Shown: in pieces, positions 35,401 to 43,369 of the stretch
Layout: every line of letters begins with the position of its first letter
Numbering within the stretch: the stretch's first letter is position 1
DNA from: Qipengyuania_B thermophila
GTDB taxonomy: Bacteria; Pseudomonadota; Alphaproteobacteria; Sphingomonadales; Sphingomonadaceae
Reading direction: 5' to 3'
Assembly (NCBI RefSeq): GCF_004153605.1
Contig: NZ_SDSI01000001.1
Span: 1 to 64,000 of the forward strand
Length of the DNA stretch: 64,000 nucleotides
Notes under the pieces: generated by a model
What the model was told of the DNA's origin: nothing
What the model saw: the letters and a program-made list of their open reading frames with translations, nothing else
Databases searched by the model: none
Translations under genes and position numbers: made by a program

Positions 35401-36782
35401 TGAAGATTGCCTCTGCGGCGCTGCTCGGGACAGCGGCCGCGATACCGGCGGCTGTCATGGTTGCGCCGGCCAGCGCCAGAACCGCCTTCGACAGCTGGCT
35501 CGACCAGCTGGTCACCGGACCGGCGCCCCTCGCCTCCAGAATGACCGAAGCCTTCACCGCGCTCGAGCGGCTGAAGGCCATTCTCGCGCAGTTGCAGGCG
35601 GCGCAGGCGGCCGCGGCGCAGCAACCGCCAGCGCCCCCCGCCGGCGGCCACGCGCACCATGCCGGCGGCGACGTGCGCCCGGCGCCGACGCCCAGCGCAA
35701 CCGCCGCCCCGGCCCCGATGCCGGGCACAACGACCGGAGAAAGCGCGCCGACCGGCCGGTTCATCCCGACGCCGGGCCTTGACGGACTTGCCGCCGTCGC
35801 GTCCGGCCTCGCGCAGGGACCGTTGCTGAAGAAGGTCCCGCCCGCCGACACCGGCCGTCCGGACGTGGTGGGCGCCTTCCGCTTTCTGTGCCAGCCTTCG
35901 CATCTCGCCTACGCCGACCCGGTGATGTTCCCCGGCGACAAGACGGGCAAGTCGCACCTGCACCTGTTCTTCGGCAACACGGCGGCCAACGCCGACTCGA
36001 CCTTTGAGAGCCTGCGCCGGACCGGCGACAGCAGCTGCATCAATCCGGGCAACCGTTCCGCCTATTGGAAACCGGCCCTGATCCAGACGAATGGTGCCGG
36101 ACGCGACGAGGTGGTCATGCCGACCTATCTCAACATCTACTACAAGCGCCGTCCGGCGAGCGACCCGTGGTACCGGGCGAACGGCGTCACTCCGGTCAAC
36201 CTGCCGCGCGGGCTGCGCTACATCTTCGGCTGGCCGACCGTGAAGCCGCAGTACAAGTGTGTCGACCCGCGCACGTGGAGCGAGGTCGGGACGGCTGGCC
36301 CGGACATGCAGGCCGTGCTCAGCCGTTGTCCGGTCGGCGCGGAGCTCTATGCCATCGTCGACTCGCCGGGCTGCTGGGACGGCAAGAACCTCGACAGCCC
36401 CGACCATCGCAGCCACATGAGCTACACGCGCGGCGGAGCGGAGCACAACTGGGTCGAGAAATGCCCGTCCACCCATCCGTACGAGATCCCGAAGTTCACG
36501 CTTCAGGCGGCTTTCAAGATCCTGCCGACGGACCGGCCGGCGACCTGGCGCTTCTCGAGCGACATGATGATGCCAGGCGCACGGCCTGGCTCCACCTTCC
36601 ACGCCGACTGGTTCGGTGCGTGGGAGGACAGCATCGCCGACACCTGGCAGGAGTGGTGCATCAACAAGCTGCTCACCTGTGCCTCGGGCAATCTGGGCAA
36701 CGGCACCATGATGGAGGAGAGCGCGACCTTCCGGCAGATGCTGCAGAACCGGGACCGCCGCGTTCCGGTGCCTGCCGTGTGA
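35401..36782 (+). CDS. Secreted DUF1996 protein
   Basis: The 460-residue protein has a signal peptide (residues 1-27, ending ASA-R), a helical stretch, and a Pro/Ala/His-rich linker at about 75-125. A DUF1996 domain starts at about residue 158. Diagnostic phrases are GKSHLHLFFGNTAANADSTF, NRSAYWKPAL, and AIVDSPGCWDGKNLDSPDHRSHMSY. DUF1996 is best known from fungi and actinobacteria; its function is unknown. Several paired cysteines suggest a disulfide-bonded exported protein. A strong terminator follows. Confidence 0.9.
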
Positions 36783-36787
36783 AGGCC

Positions 36788-36825
36788 GGTGCGGGCGGGG
36801 GCGCTCCCCTCGCCCGCACCGTTTT
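36788..36825 (+). terminator. Intrinsic terminator between DUF1996 gene and ate
   Basis: Ten-base arms GGTGCGGGCG and CGCCCGCACC with additional inner G-C pairing are followed by GTTTT. It sits 5 bases after the DUF1996 stop and between convergent genes. Confidence 0.8.
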
Positions 36826-36900
36826 CACGCTTCGGGTGACATCGGCCCCGTCACCGGCACGGCTCGATCACGCAGCCGCGTGGATCACGCCGGCCGAGGA

Positions 36901-37731
36901 TCAGGCACGGACGAAGGAGCCGACGCGGCCTTCCTTGGCCGGACCGGGGCTTGCCAGTCCCCGCCCGGCGTCGGATGCCCTGATCAGCGCGTCCTGCTCC
37001 TCCTCGCCGATCAGCACCCAGCCGCTGCGGGTCAGCTTCTCCATCGGGCGGAAGCGGATCTTGTACTGCATCCGCGCCGAACCCTTCACCCAGTAGCCGA
37101 GATAGACATAGGGCAGGTTCATCTGCGCCGCGCGGCGGACGTGGTCGAGAATGATGTATGTGCCCAGCCCCGACCGCGCCGCATCGACCGGATCGTAGAA
37201 GCTGTACACCATCGACAGGCCGTCGCTCTGCACATCGGTCAGGCACGCCCCGACCAGCTCGCCGGGCCGGTCCCCGTCCGGGCGACGGTATTCGACCATG
37301 CAGCTCGTGACCGGCGTGTGCTCCACCATGTCGGCAAAGTCCGATTCCTCCATGCCTGCCATGCCGCCATGCGGGTGGCGCGCGGCCAGATAGCGCTGCA
37401 GCAGGTCGTACTGCTCGGCCGTCGCCCACGGGCGGCACTCGGACGCCATCAGGTCGGCATTGCGCCGGATCGTCCGCTTCTGCGATGCCGATGCGGAAAA
37501 CCTTTCCGCGACGATGCGCACGGACACGCAGGCGGTGCAGTCGACGCAGCTCGGCCGGTAGGCGACCGTCTGGCTGCGCCGGAAGCCGATCCGGCTCAGC
37601 GCCTCGTTGAGCTGGTCCGGCTCTTCCCCCCGCAGTTCGGTGAACACCTTGCGCTCGGTCCTGCCCGGCAGATACGGGCACGGCGCGGGGCTGGTGACAA
37701 AGAAGCGAGGGAAGCGGGTCGGTGCCGTCAC
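36901..37731 (-). CDS. bpt: Aminoacyl-tRNA--protein transferase (Ate/Bpt)
   Basis: The enzyme adds an amino acid (Arg or Leu) to the N-terminus of proteins and marks them for ClpAP degradation. The 276 residues begin with TAPTRFPRFFVTSPAPCPYL and contain AYRPSCVDCTACVSVRI, the catalytic-core phrase MVYSFYDPVDAARSGLG and YLGYWVKGSARMQYK. GTG 37731 is chosen because the family starts just before this region; in-frame upstream residues are non-conserved. Whether it transfers Leu or Arg cannot be told here. The 153-base upstream gap has a CtrA-like box. Confidence 0.92.
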   Translation of the reverse strand: MTAPTRFPRFFVTSPAPCPYLPGRTERKVFTELRGEEPDQLNEALSRIGFRRSQTVAYRPSCVDCTACVSVRIVAERFSASASQKRTIRRNADLMASECRPWATAEQYDLLQRYLAARHPHGGMAGMEESDFADMVEHTPVTSCMVEYRRPDGDRPGELVGACLTDVQSDGLSMVYSFYDPVDAARSGLGTYIILDHVRRAAQMNLPYVYLGYWVKGSARMQYKIRFRPMEKLTRSGWVLIGEEEQDALIRASDAGRGLASPGPAKEGRVGSFVRA

Positions 37732-37812
37732 GTGCCTAGCAAGTCCTCGTCTGCCCCGGTGGGTGGCCGCGCTGCGGCGGCTGCTTCCCTTTATGTGCAA
37801 GCCGGCGCAAAG

Positions 37813-37828
37813 GTAAAAGACCTTTAAC
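37813..37828. promoter_or_regulatory. CtrA-like box upstream of ate/bpt
   Basis: GTAA, seven bases, then TTAAC (followed by CAT) matches the CtrA consensus TTAA-N7-TTAAC with one mismatch. It lies about 85 bases upstream of the transferase start in AT-rich sequence that stands out from the surroundings. Inference only. Confidence 0.35.
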
Positions 37829-37884
37829 CATCAAAATCGTGCCGTGTCTCGCGCGGCCTTTATGCACCGCTCGCCGCCGGTCCC

Positions 37885-39150
37885 TCAGTCGAGCTGCACC
37901 GGCTCGATGCGGTAGCCCTGCGCGCGCAGGCTGGCGATCAGCTTCTCGATCTGGCGCGCGTCACGCGCCTCGCACTCGATGTCGGTGAACAGACCCTTGG
38001 CCGGCAGGGTCGTGAAGATCCGCTGGTGGTGGATCTCGATGATGTTGACGTCGTGCCGGCTGAACTCGCTGATGACGCGGTAAAGGGCGCCGGGGCGGTC
38101 CTGAAGGTGCACGCGCAGCCGCGACAGCCGGCCCTGCCGCGCCAGATCGCGCAGCAGCACGTTGGCGAGCAGGCGCGTGTCGATGTTGCCGCCGCACAGG
38201 ACGAGGCCGACCCGCCTCCCGGCGAAGCGGTCGGGACAGGACAGCACCGCCGCCAGACCGGCCGCGCCCGCCCCCTCGACGACGGTCTTCTCGATCTGCA
38301 GCAGCAGGGCGACCGCGCTCTCCAGCGCCGGTTCGTCGACCAGCACGATGTCGCTGACCAGCTTCTCGATCACGGCGGCGGTGAACTGGCCGGGCTCCTT
38401 CACCGCGATACCCTCGGCCAGCGTGTCGCCCCCGCACGGCAGCCGTGCGTGGGTGAGACGGTTGTGCATGGACGGAAACAGCCGTGCCTCCACGCCGATG
38501 ATCTCCGTGGCGGGCGACAGCGCTGCGGCCGCCGTGGCCATGCCTGCGATCAGCCCGCCGCCACCGATCGGCACCACGAGGCAGTCCAGCTCCGGCTGCA
38601 CCGCCAGCATCTCGAGCGCCACGGTGCCCGCTCCGGCGGCGACATGCGGATCGTCGAAGGGGTGCACGAAGGTGAGATCGCGCTCGGCCTCCAGTTCGCG
38701 GGCATGCGCGGATGCGTCGTCGAACGTCTCGCCGTGGAGCACGACGACACCGCCCACGCTTTCGGTCTGCATCACCTTCACCGTCGGTGTCGTGCAGGGC
38801 ATCACGATCGTCACCGGCACCCCGAGGCGCGTGCCGTGATAGCTCAATCCCTGCGAGTGGTTGCCGGCCGAGGCGGTGATCACGCCCCGGCGCCGCTGCT
38901 CCTCCGACAGCAGCAGCAGGGCGTTGAGCGCCCCGCGTTCCTTGAAGGCGGCGGTGAACTGCAGGTTTTCGAACTTCAGCCAGATCTCGGCGCCGGTGAT
39001 GGCGGACAGGGTCTGCGACAGCAGCATCGGGGTGCGGACCACCGCCCCCTCGATCCGCCGCGCCGCCGCCTCGATGTCCGCGATGGTCAGTGTGTCGGCG
39101 CGCTGCGGCCCAGATGCCGTCTTCTGCCCCTGCACAGCGTCGGTCCGCAT
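37885..39150 (-). CDS. ilvA: Threonine ammonia-lyase with ACT-like C-terminus
   Basis: The PLP enzyme deaminates threonine to 2-oxobutyrate, the entry to isoleucine synthesis. The 421-residue product has PLP lysine Lys70 in AAFKERGALN, ASAGNHSQGL, and the phosphate loop VPIGGGGLIAG. A C-terminal regulatory ACT-like region follows (VHLQDRPGALYRVISEFSRHDVNIIEI). A single ACT domain fits the shorter biosynthetic/catabolic hybrid form. ATG 39150 has a perfect AGGAGG binding site. Confidence 0.94.
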   Translation of the reverse strand: MRTDAVQGQKTASGPQRADTLTIADIEAAARRIEGAVVRTPMLLSQTLSAITGAEIWLKFENLQFTAAFKERGALNALLLLSEEQRRRGVITASAGNHSQGLSYHGTRLGVPVTIVMPCTTPTVKVMQTESVGGVVVLHGETFDDASAHARELEAERDLTFVHPFDDPHVAAGAGTVALEMLAVQPELDCLVVPIGGGGLIAGMATAAAALSPATEIIGVEARLFPSMHNRLTHARLPCGGDTLAEGIAVKEPGQFTAAVIEKLVSDIVLVDEPALESAVALLLQIEKTVVEGAGAAGLAAVLSCPDRFAGRRVGLVLCGGNIDTRLLANVLLRDLARQGRLSRLRVHLQDRPGALYRVISEFSRHDVNIIEIHHQRIFTTLPAKGLFTDIECEARDARQIEKLIASLRAQGYRIEPVQLD

Positions 39151-39311
39151 CGATCCTCCTGTCGTGGCCAGCCCGACAGGGCGCCACCGCCATGGCCATA
39201 CGAGCCGCCGCCCGCACGTGCAACGCAAGGCGTTTGCAATCGCCGGCGAAACATGGAAGCAAGCGCCGCCGGAGCGGTCGCCCCTGCTCCATCGATGCGA
39301 AAGGAACCCGC

Positions 39312-40985
39312 GTGCCTGTTGCTGCCTTCGTCCGCGCGATGCTGGCCCTTGTCGGCGCCGCCGTCCTGCTGCTGGCGCAGCCCGCCCGCGCGGACACGCG
39401 GATCGAAAACGTAAACGGCCTCACCGTCGCGGCCGACGGCTCGATCCAGCGTTTCGTCGCCATTCTGATCGGCACCGACGGCAAGGTGAAGGCGACCTAT
39501 CGCCGGGGTGAACGCCTGCCCCGCCTGCGCGGCACGCGCATCGACGGAGGCGGGCGGACGATGATTCCGGGCATGATCGATTCCCACGTGCATGTGATGG
39601 GCATCGGCTTTGGCGCGCTCACGCTCGACCTGTCGTCCACCAGCAGCCTGGAAGAAGCCTTGCAGGCGATCCGCACCTTCGCGGCGGAAAATCCCGACCG
39701 CCCGTGGATACTCGGGCGCGGCTGGAATCAGGAACGCTGGAAGCTCGGCCGTTTCCCGACCGCCGCCGACCTCGACTCCGTGGTCAGCGACCGGCCGGTC
39801 TGGCTCGAACGCGTCGACGGGCATGCGGGCTGGGCGAACAGCGTGGCGATGCGGGTGGCGGGGGTCGATGCCCGCGCCGCCGACCCGGCCGGCGGCCGGA
39901 TCGAGCGCACCGCGTCGGGCGCTCCGTCCGGCGTGTTCGTGGACAGCGCCGCCGATCTTGTCGGGCGCGCCGTGCCGCAGCCCCGTGCGGTCGAACGCGA
40001 CGCCGCGTTGCGGGAAGCGCAGGAGCTGCTGCATGCCTTCGGCATCACCGCGGTGGCCGACATGGGGACCACGCTGGAGGACTGGCAGGCGTTCCGCCGG
40101 GCCGGCGATGCCGGCTGGCTGACCCTGCGCATCATGGCCTATGCCGCCGGGGTGGAGGCGATGGACCAGATCGCCGGGCCGGGGCCGACGCCCTGGCTGT
40201 ACTGGGACCGTCTGCGCCTCAACGGCGTCAAGCTGTATCTCGACGGCGCGCTCGGATCGCGCGGCGCCTGGCTGAAACAGCCCTACGCCGACGATCCGGC
40301 CAACCGCGGCCTGAGGCTTCTGGACGACACGCGGCTGCGCAACCTGATGAGCCGCGCGGCCATGGGCCAGTTCCAGGTGGCCGTCCACGCGATCGGCGAC
40401 GCGGCCGACGCCGAAATCCTCGCCGCGGTGCACGAGCTGGCGGGCACATACACGGGTGACCGGCGCTGGCGGGTCGAGCACGCGCAGGTGATCGACCCGG
40501 CGGACCTGTCCCTCTTCGGAGCCCATGGCATCATCGCCTCGATGCAGCCGGTGCACCAGACATCGGACCGGCTCATGGCCGAGGCCCGGCTTGGTCCGGC
40601 GCGGCTGCGCGGCGCCTATGCGTGGCGCTCTGTGGCGGAGAACGGGGCGCGCCTGGCCTTCGGCTCCGACGCCCCGGTCGAATCGCCGGCTCCCTTTGCC
40701 GGCTTCGCCGCCGCGATCTCCCGTGTCGACGCGGCAGGACAGCCAGCCGGCGGCTGGATGCCCGAAGAGGCGGTCACCCCGGCGCAGGCGTTTGCCGCCT
40801 TCACCGCGGGCGGCGCCTATGCCGGCTTCGCCGAAGGGCGGTTCGGCCGGCTGGTGCCGGGCGAATGGGCGGATTTCATCCTGATCGACCGCGATCCCCT
40901 GACCACCCCCGCGGCGCGGCTCCGCGAGGCGGTGGTGCACGAAACCTGGGTCGCGGGCTACCCGGTGTACCGGCGCGGTTCATGA
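39312..40985 (+). CDS. Periplasmic amidohydrolase, YtcJ-like (amidohydrolase 3)
   Basis: The 557-residue protein starts at GTG 39312 with AAAGGA upstream. It has a signal peptide (LALVGAAVLLLAQPARA-D), the metal motif MIDSHVHVMG, WVLERVDGHAGWANS-type residues (PVWLERVDGHAGWANSVAM), QVAVHAIGDAAD, the motif WRVEHAQVIDP and FGSDAPVESPAP. These are typical of the YtcJ branch. The substrate is unknown. It diverges from ilvA with a 161-base gap in which I see only the binding sites. Confidence 0.92.
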   Translation: MPVAAFVRAMLALVGAAVLLLAQPARADTRIENVNGLTVAADGSIQRFVAILIGTDGKVKATYRRGERLPRLRGTRIDGGGRTMIPGMIDSHVHVMGIGFGALTLDLSSTSSLEEALQAIRTFAAENPDRPWILGRGWNQERWKLGRFPTAADLDSVVSDRPVWLERVDGHAGWANSVAMRVAGVDARAADPAGGRIERTASGAPSGVFVDSAADLVGRAVPQPRAVERDAALREAQELLHAFGITAVADMGTTLEDWQAFRRAGDAGWLTLRIMAYAAGVEAMDQIAGPGPTPWLYWDRLRLNGVKLYLDGALGSRGAWLKQPYADDPANRGLRLLDDTRLRNLMSRAAMGQFQVAVHAIGDAADAEILAAVHELAGTYTGDRRWRVEHAQVIDPADLSLFGAHGIIASMQPVHQTSDRLMAEARLGPARLRGAYAWRSVAENGARLAFGSDAPVESPAPFAGFAAAISRVDAAGQPAGGWMPEEAVTPAQAFAAFTAGGAYAGFAEGRFGRLVPGEWADFILIDRDPLTTPAARLREAVVHETWVAGYPVYRRGS

Positions 40986-41034
40986 GGCGCGCGTCAGAGC
41001 AGCCGCTTGCACGGGAACCGCAAAAGGAGATGAC

Positions 41035-41259
41035 ATGAGCATGACGAAACGCCTTGCCGCGATGGCCTCTGCCGCAGCGGTTCTGATCGCCGCGCCACTG
41101 GCGGCCGCGCAGCTGCCGGCCCGTGCAAGCGCGCCGGCGAAGGACGCCTCCGAACTGGCGGCCACGTCCGATCTGCTGTTCTTCGGCGGCATCGCGGTGG
41201 TGGCCGCAGCGATCCTCCTGCTGCAGGCGGACGAGGAAGGCGCCCCGATCAGTCAATGA
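41035..41259 (+). CDS. Small exported membrane protein, PIS-tail family, copy A
   Basis: The 74-residue product starts at ATG 41035, 5 bases after AAAGGAG. It has a signal (LAAMASAAAVLIAAPLAAAQ), a segment RASAPAKDASELA, one membrane helix (LLFFGGIAVVAAAILLLQ) and the tail DEEGAPISQ. It shares this layout with the gene at 41433: SAP...SELA before the helix and a PIS[QR] end. Function unknown. It lies 49 bases after the amidohydrolase. Confidence 0.75.
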   Translation: MSMTKRLAAMASAAAVLIAAPLAAAQLPARASAPAKDASELAATSDLLFFGGIAVVAAAILLLQADEEGAPISQ

Positions 41260-41261
41260 TG

Positions 41262-41277
41262 GTTAATGGCTGGTCAA
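41262..41277. promoter_or_regulatory. CtrA-like box upstream of the PISR gene
   Basis: GTTAA, TGGCTGG, TCAA on the plus strand is the CtrA consensus TTAA-N7-TTAA with one mismatch; the minus strand reads TTGA-N7-TTAACCAT. It lies about 155 bases upstream of the 41433 gene in the gap between the two small paralogues. Inference only. Confidence 0.4.
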
Positions 41278-41359
41278 CAAATTGTGACATTATTGTCGCG
41301 GCCGCGCAAGCAGGCAGACGAGCGTTGGCAAATCAACGACGAAACGCGCGCGGACGGGC

Positions 41360-41388
41360 TTGCCTTGACCATGGCCGTCGCTTATTGG
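41360..41388 (+). promoter_or_regulatory. Possible sigma-70-type promoter of the 41433 gene
   Basis: TTGCCT at 41360-41365 and TATTGG at 41383-41388 are separated by 17 bases, 45 bases upstream of the ATG at 41433. A GGGGAG binding site lies in between. Hexamers match the consensus only moderately. Confidence 0.3.
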
Positions 41389-41432
41389 TCCGGCGAGACT
41401 GACGTCTTTCGAGTTTACTTGGGGAGTTACCG

Positions 41433-41648
41433 ATGAAGATTCGTAATGCCTTGGCGGCCACCGCCGCCCTGACGCTGGTTGCGGCTCCCGCCGTGGCGCA
41501 GGCTGATTTCTCGCGCATTTCGGCTCCGGTCGAAGGTGAATCCGAACTCGCTGGCAGCAGCGTGATCATCGGTCTGCTGGCCGCCGCCGCGGTGGTTGGC
41601 GCGATCCTGATCGCCGTCGACAACAACGACAATCCGATCAGCCGCTGA
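41433..41648 (+). CDS. Small exported membrane protein, PIS-tail family, copy B
   Basis: The 71-residue product starts at ATG 41433 with a strong GGGGAG site. It has a cleavable signal (MKIRNALAATAALTLVAAPAVAQA), SRISAPVEGESELAG, one helix (SVIIGLLAAAAVVGAILIAV) and the tail DNNDNPISR. It is clearly related to the 41035 gene in layout and in the SAP-SELA and PIS motifs. I recall similar uncharacterised proteins in sphingomonads. It has its own leader of 173 bases and a terminator, so it is probably a well expressed single gene. Confidence 0.8.
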   Translation: MKIRNALAATAALTLVAAPAVAQADFSRISAPVEGESELAGSSVIIGLLAAAAVVGAILIAVDNNDNPISR

Positions 41649-41672
41649 TCAGTCGGTTCTACTGACGAAACG

Positions 41673-41700
41673 AACGGGGTCGCTCACGCGGCCCCGTTTT
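41673..41700. terminator. Intrinsic terminator after the PISR gene
   Basis: AACGGGGTCGC, loop TCAC, GCGGCCCCGTT with one wobble or mismatch, followed by a T-run to 41700. It lies 24 bases after the 41433 gene stop. It may act in both directions, also ending the tat operon, although tatC stops at 41777. Confidence 0.8.
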
Positions 41701-41776
41701 CGTTTCAGAGCCAGCATATCGCCCGGACAGCTCCGGCTCTCGGACGATCCGTGCAAGCAAGGCTGCGCCCTGTCTC

Positions 41777-42589
41777 TCAGGACGCGTGCTCTTCCTCGGA
41801 CCGCTGCACAACCGGCCCTGTCTCCTCCGCGGCGCGCAGCCGCGCCTCCTTGCGTTCGAACATCTTCATGACCAGCAGCGATGCTTCGAACAGCAGGTAG
41901 AGAGGAACGCCCAGCACGATCTGCGAGCCGGGATCAGGCGGCGTGACGATGGCGGCGACGATCGCGACCCCCACGATCACATAACGGCGCGCGCGGGCGA
42001 GCTGCTCGTGACGCACCAGCCCGGCGCGGTTCAGCAGCAGCAGCAGGACCGGCAGAAGGAAGCTGATCCCAAAGGCGAGGATGAACTGCATTACGAGCGC
42101 AAGGTACTCGCCCGCCGCCGGAAGCGCCTCGATCGGCAGTCCTCCGACCGATCCCTCGAAGCCGAGAAACCAGCGGAACGCCGTCGGCATGACCACGAAG
42201 TAGGCGAGCGCGGCACCGGCCGTGAACAGGACCGGGGTGGCGATCAGGAAAGGCAGAAACGCCTTCTTCTCGCGTGCGTAGAGACCGGGCGCGACAAAGG
42301 CCCACAGCTGGTTCGCGATCAGCGGGAAGCTGATGAAGAAGGCCGCGAAGAGCGCGACCTTCAGCTCGACGAAGAACGCCTCGTAAAGCTGGGTGTAGAT
42401 CAGCCGTCCCTCGCCCGCAGGAAAGGCGGCGAGCAGCGGCTGGACGAGAAAACCGAAGATGTCGGAGGCGAAGTACAGGCACACGGCAAACGCCGCCGCA
42501 AGCATCACCACACAGCGGACCAGCCGGGTGCGCAGCTCGATGAGGTGGTCGAGCAGCGGAGCCTGCGTGTCGTCGATGTCGCTGAACAT
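41777..42589 (-). CDS. tatC: Twin-arginine translocase subunit TatC
   Basis: TatC is the polytopic receptor that binds twin-arginine signal peptides. The 270-residue protein has six membrane spans. It begins with LLDHLIELRTRLVRCV and has FFVELKVALFAAFFISFPLI and LWAFVAPGLYAREKKAFLPF, all conserved in TatC. The C-terminal tail is charged. It is the last gene of tatABC, 9 bases after tatB. Confidence 0.97.
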   Translation of the reverse strand: MFSDIDDTQAPLLDHLIELRTRLVRCVVMLAAAFAVCLYFASDIFGFLVQPLLAAFPAGEGRLIYTQLYEAFFVELKVALFAAFFISFPLIANQLWAFVAPGLYAREKKAFLPFLIATPVLFTAGAALAYFVVMPTAFRWFLGFEGSVGGLPIEALPAAGEYLALVMQFILAFGISFLLPVLLLLLNRAGLVRHEQLARARRYVIVGVAIVAAIVTPPDPGSQIVLGVPLYLLFEASLLVMKMFERKEARLRAAEETGPVVQRSEEEHAS

Positions 42590-42598
42590 GGCCGAGAT

Positions 42599-42997
42599 CT
42601 AGTCCGGGCGAGGCGCCGGGGCATCCGAAGGCTGCGCCAGGTCGGCGGCCGCGGCGGTGCCGGATGGCTCCACACCCGTCCGGGAGAGTCCGGCCGGCGC
42701 GCCGCCCTGCGGCGGGGCCAGCGGCGCGGCCGTGTCCCGCACAAGGGCGGGATCGGCGGCGTCGGGGTGCGTGCGCATGATCTGCGCGTTGCGTTCGCGC
42801 CACTCGCGCTCCATCTCCTCGAGCTCGGCGTCGCGGATCATGGCGTCAAGCCCGGCGCGAAAATGCCCGGACACGCGGCGCACCTTGCCGATCCACCGTC
42901 CGGCGGTGCGCAGCGCGAGCGGCATGTCCTTGGGACCGATCGCCAGCACGGCGACGATCACGATCACCAGCAGTTCTGTCGCGCCGATATCGAACAT
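42599..42997 (-). CDS. tatB: Sec-independent translocase subunit TatB
   Basis: The 132-residue product starts MFDIGATELLVIVIVAVLAIGPKDMP, the single TatB membrane helix with the conserved Glu8 and the Gly-Pro hinge, then an amphipathic helix (LRTAGRWIGKVRRVSGHF) and a Pro/Ala-rich tail. TatB works with TatC in recognising folded substrates with RR signals. It lies 40 bases after tatA. Confidence 0.95.
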   Translation of the reverse strand: MFDIGATELLVIVIVAVLAIGPKDMPLALRTAGRWIGKVRRVSGHFRAGLDAMIRDAELEEMEREWRERNAQIMRTHPDAADPALVRDTAAPLAPPQGGAPAGLSRTGVEPSGTAAAADLAQPSDAPAPRPD

Positions 42998-43037
42998 GCA
43001 CCGCTATGCCGGGCAGGCCACTGGCCCGCCCCGCACC

Positions 43038-43277
43038 TCACTCCGTCCGGTCGCCGGGGCGGGCGGTCGTCGTCTGCACCGGCTCCACTGCCGGAGGCGG
43101 AGCGTCGGCTGCCGGCAGGCGCGGCGGCGCAGGGTTTTCCTCGCCTTCGTTCATGCCGGCTTTGAAGCTGCGGATGCCCTTGCCGAAGTCTCCCATCATC
43201 TCGGAGATGCGGCCACGGCCGAACAGGACCAGGATGATGAGCGCGATGATCAGCAGCTGCCAGGGGCCAAGCGACAT
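43038..43277 (-). CDS. tatA: Twin-arginine translocase subunit TatA
   Basis: The 79-residue protein is a short membrane helix (WQLLIIALIILVLFGRGRI) followed by the amphipathic helix GDFGKGIRSFKAGM and an acidic/Pro tail, the pattern of TatA, which forms the transport pore. First gene of tatABC; its ATG lies 92 bases after the nagZ stop, where scpA and scpB usually sit. Confidence 0.96.
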   Translation of the reverse strand: MSLGPWQLLIIALIILVLFGRGRISEMMGDFGKGIRSFKAGMNEGEENPAPPRLPAADAPPPAVEPVQTTTARPGDRTE

Positions 43278-43369
43278 GGGGAACCTCGTTTAAGGATACG
43301 GGCACAGATATACGCCCTCGGGACCACACTTACCAGTGGCACCCTGAACCGCCGTTCAACAGCGACGCG

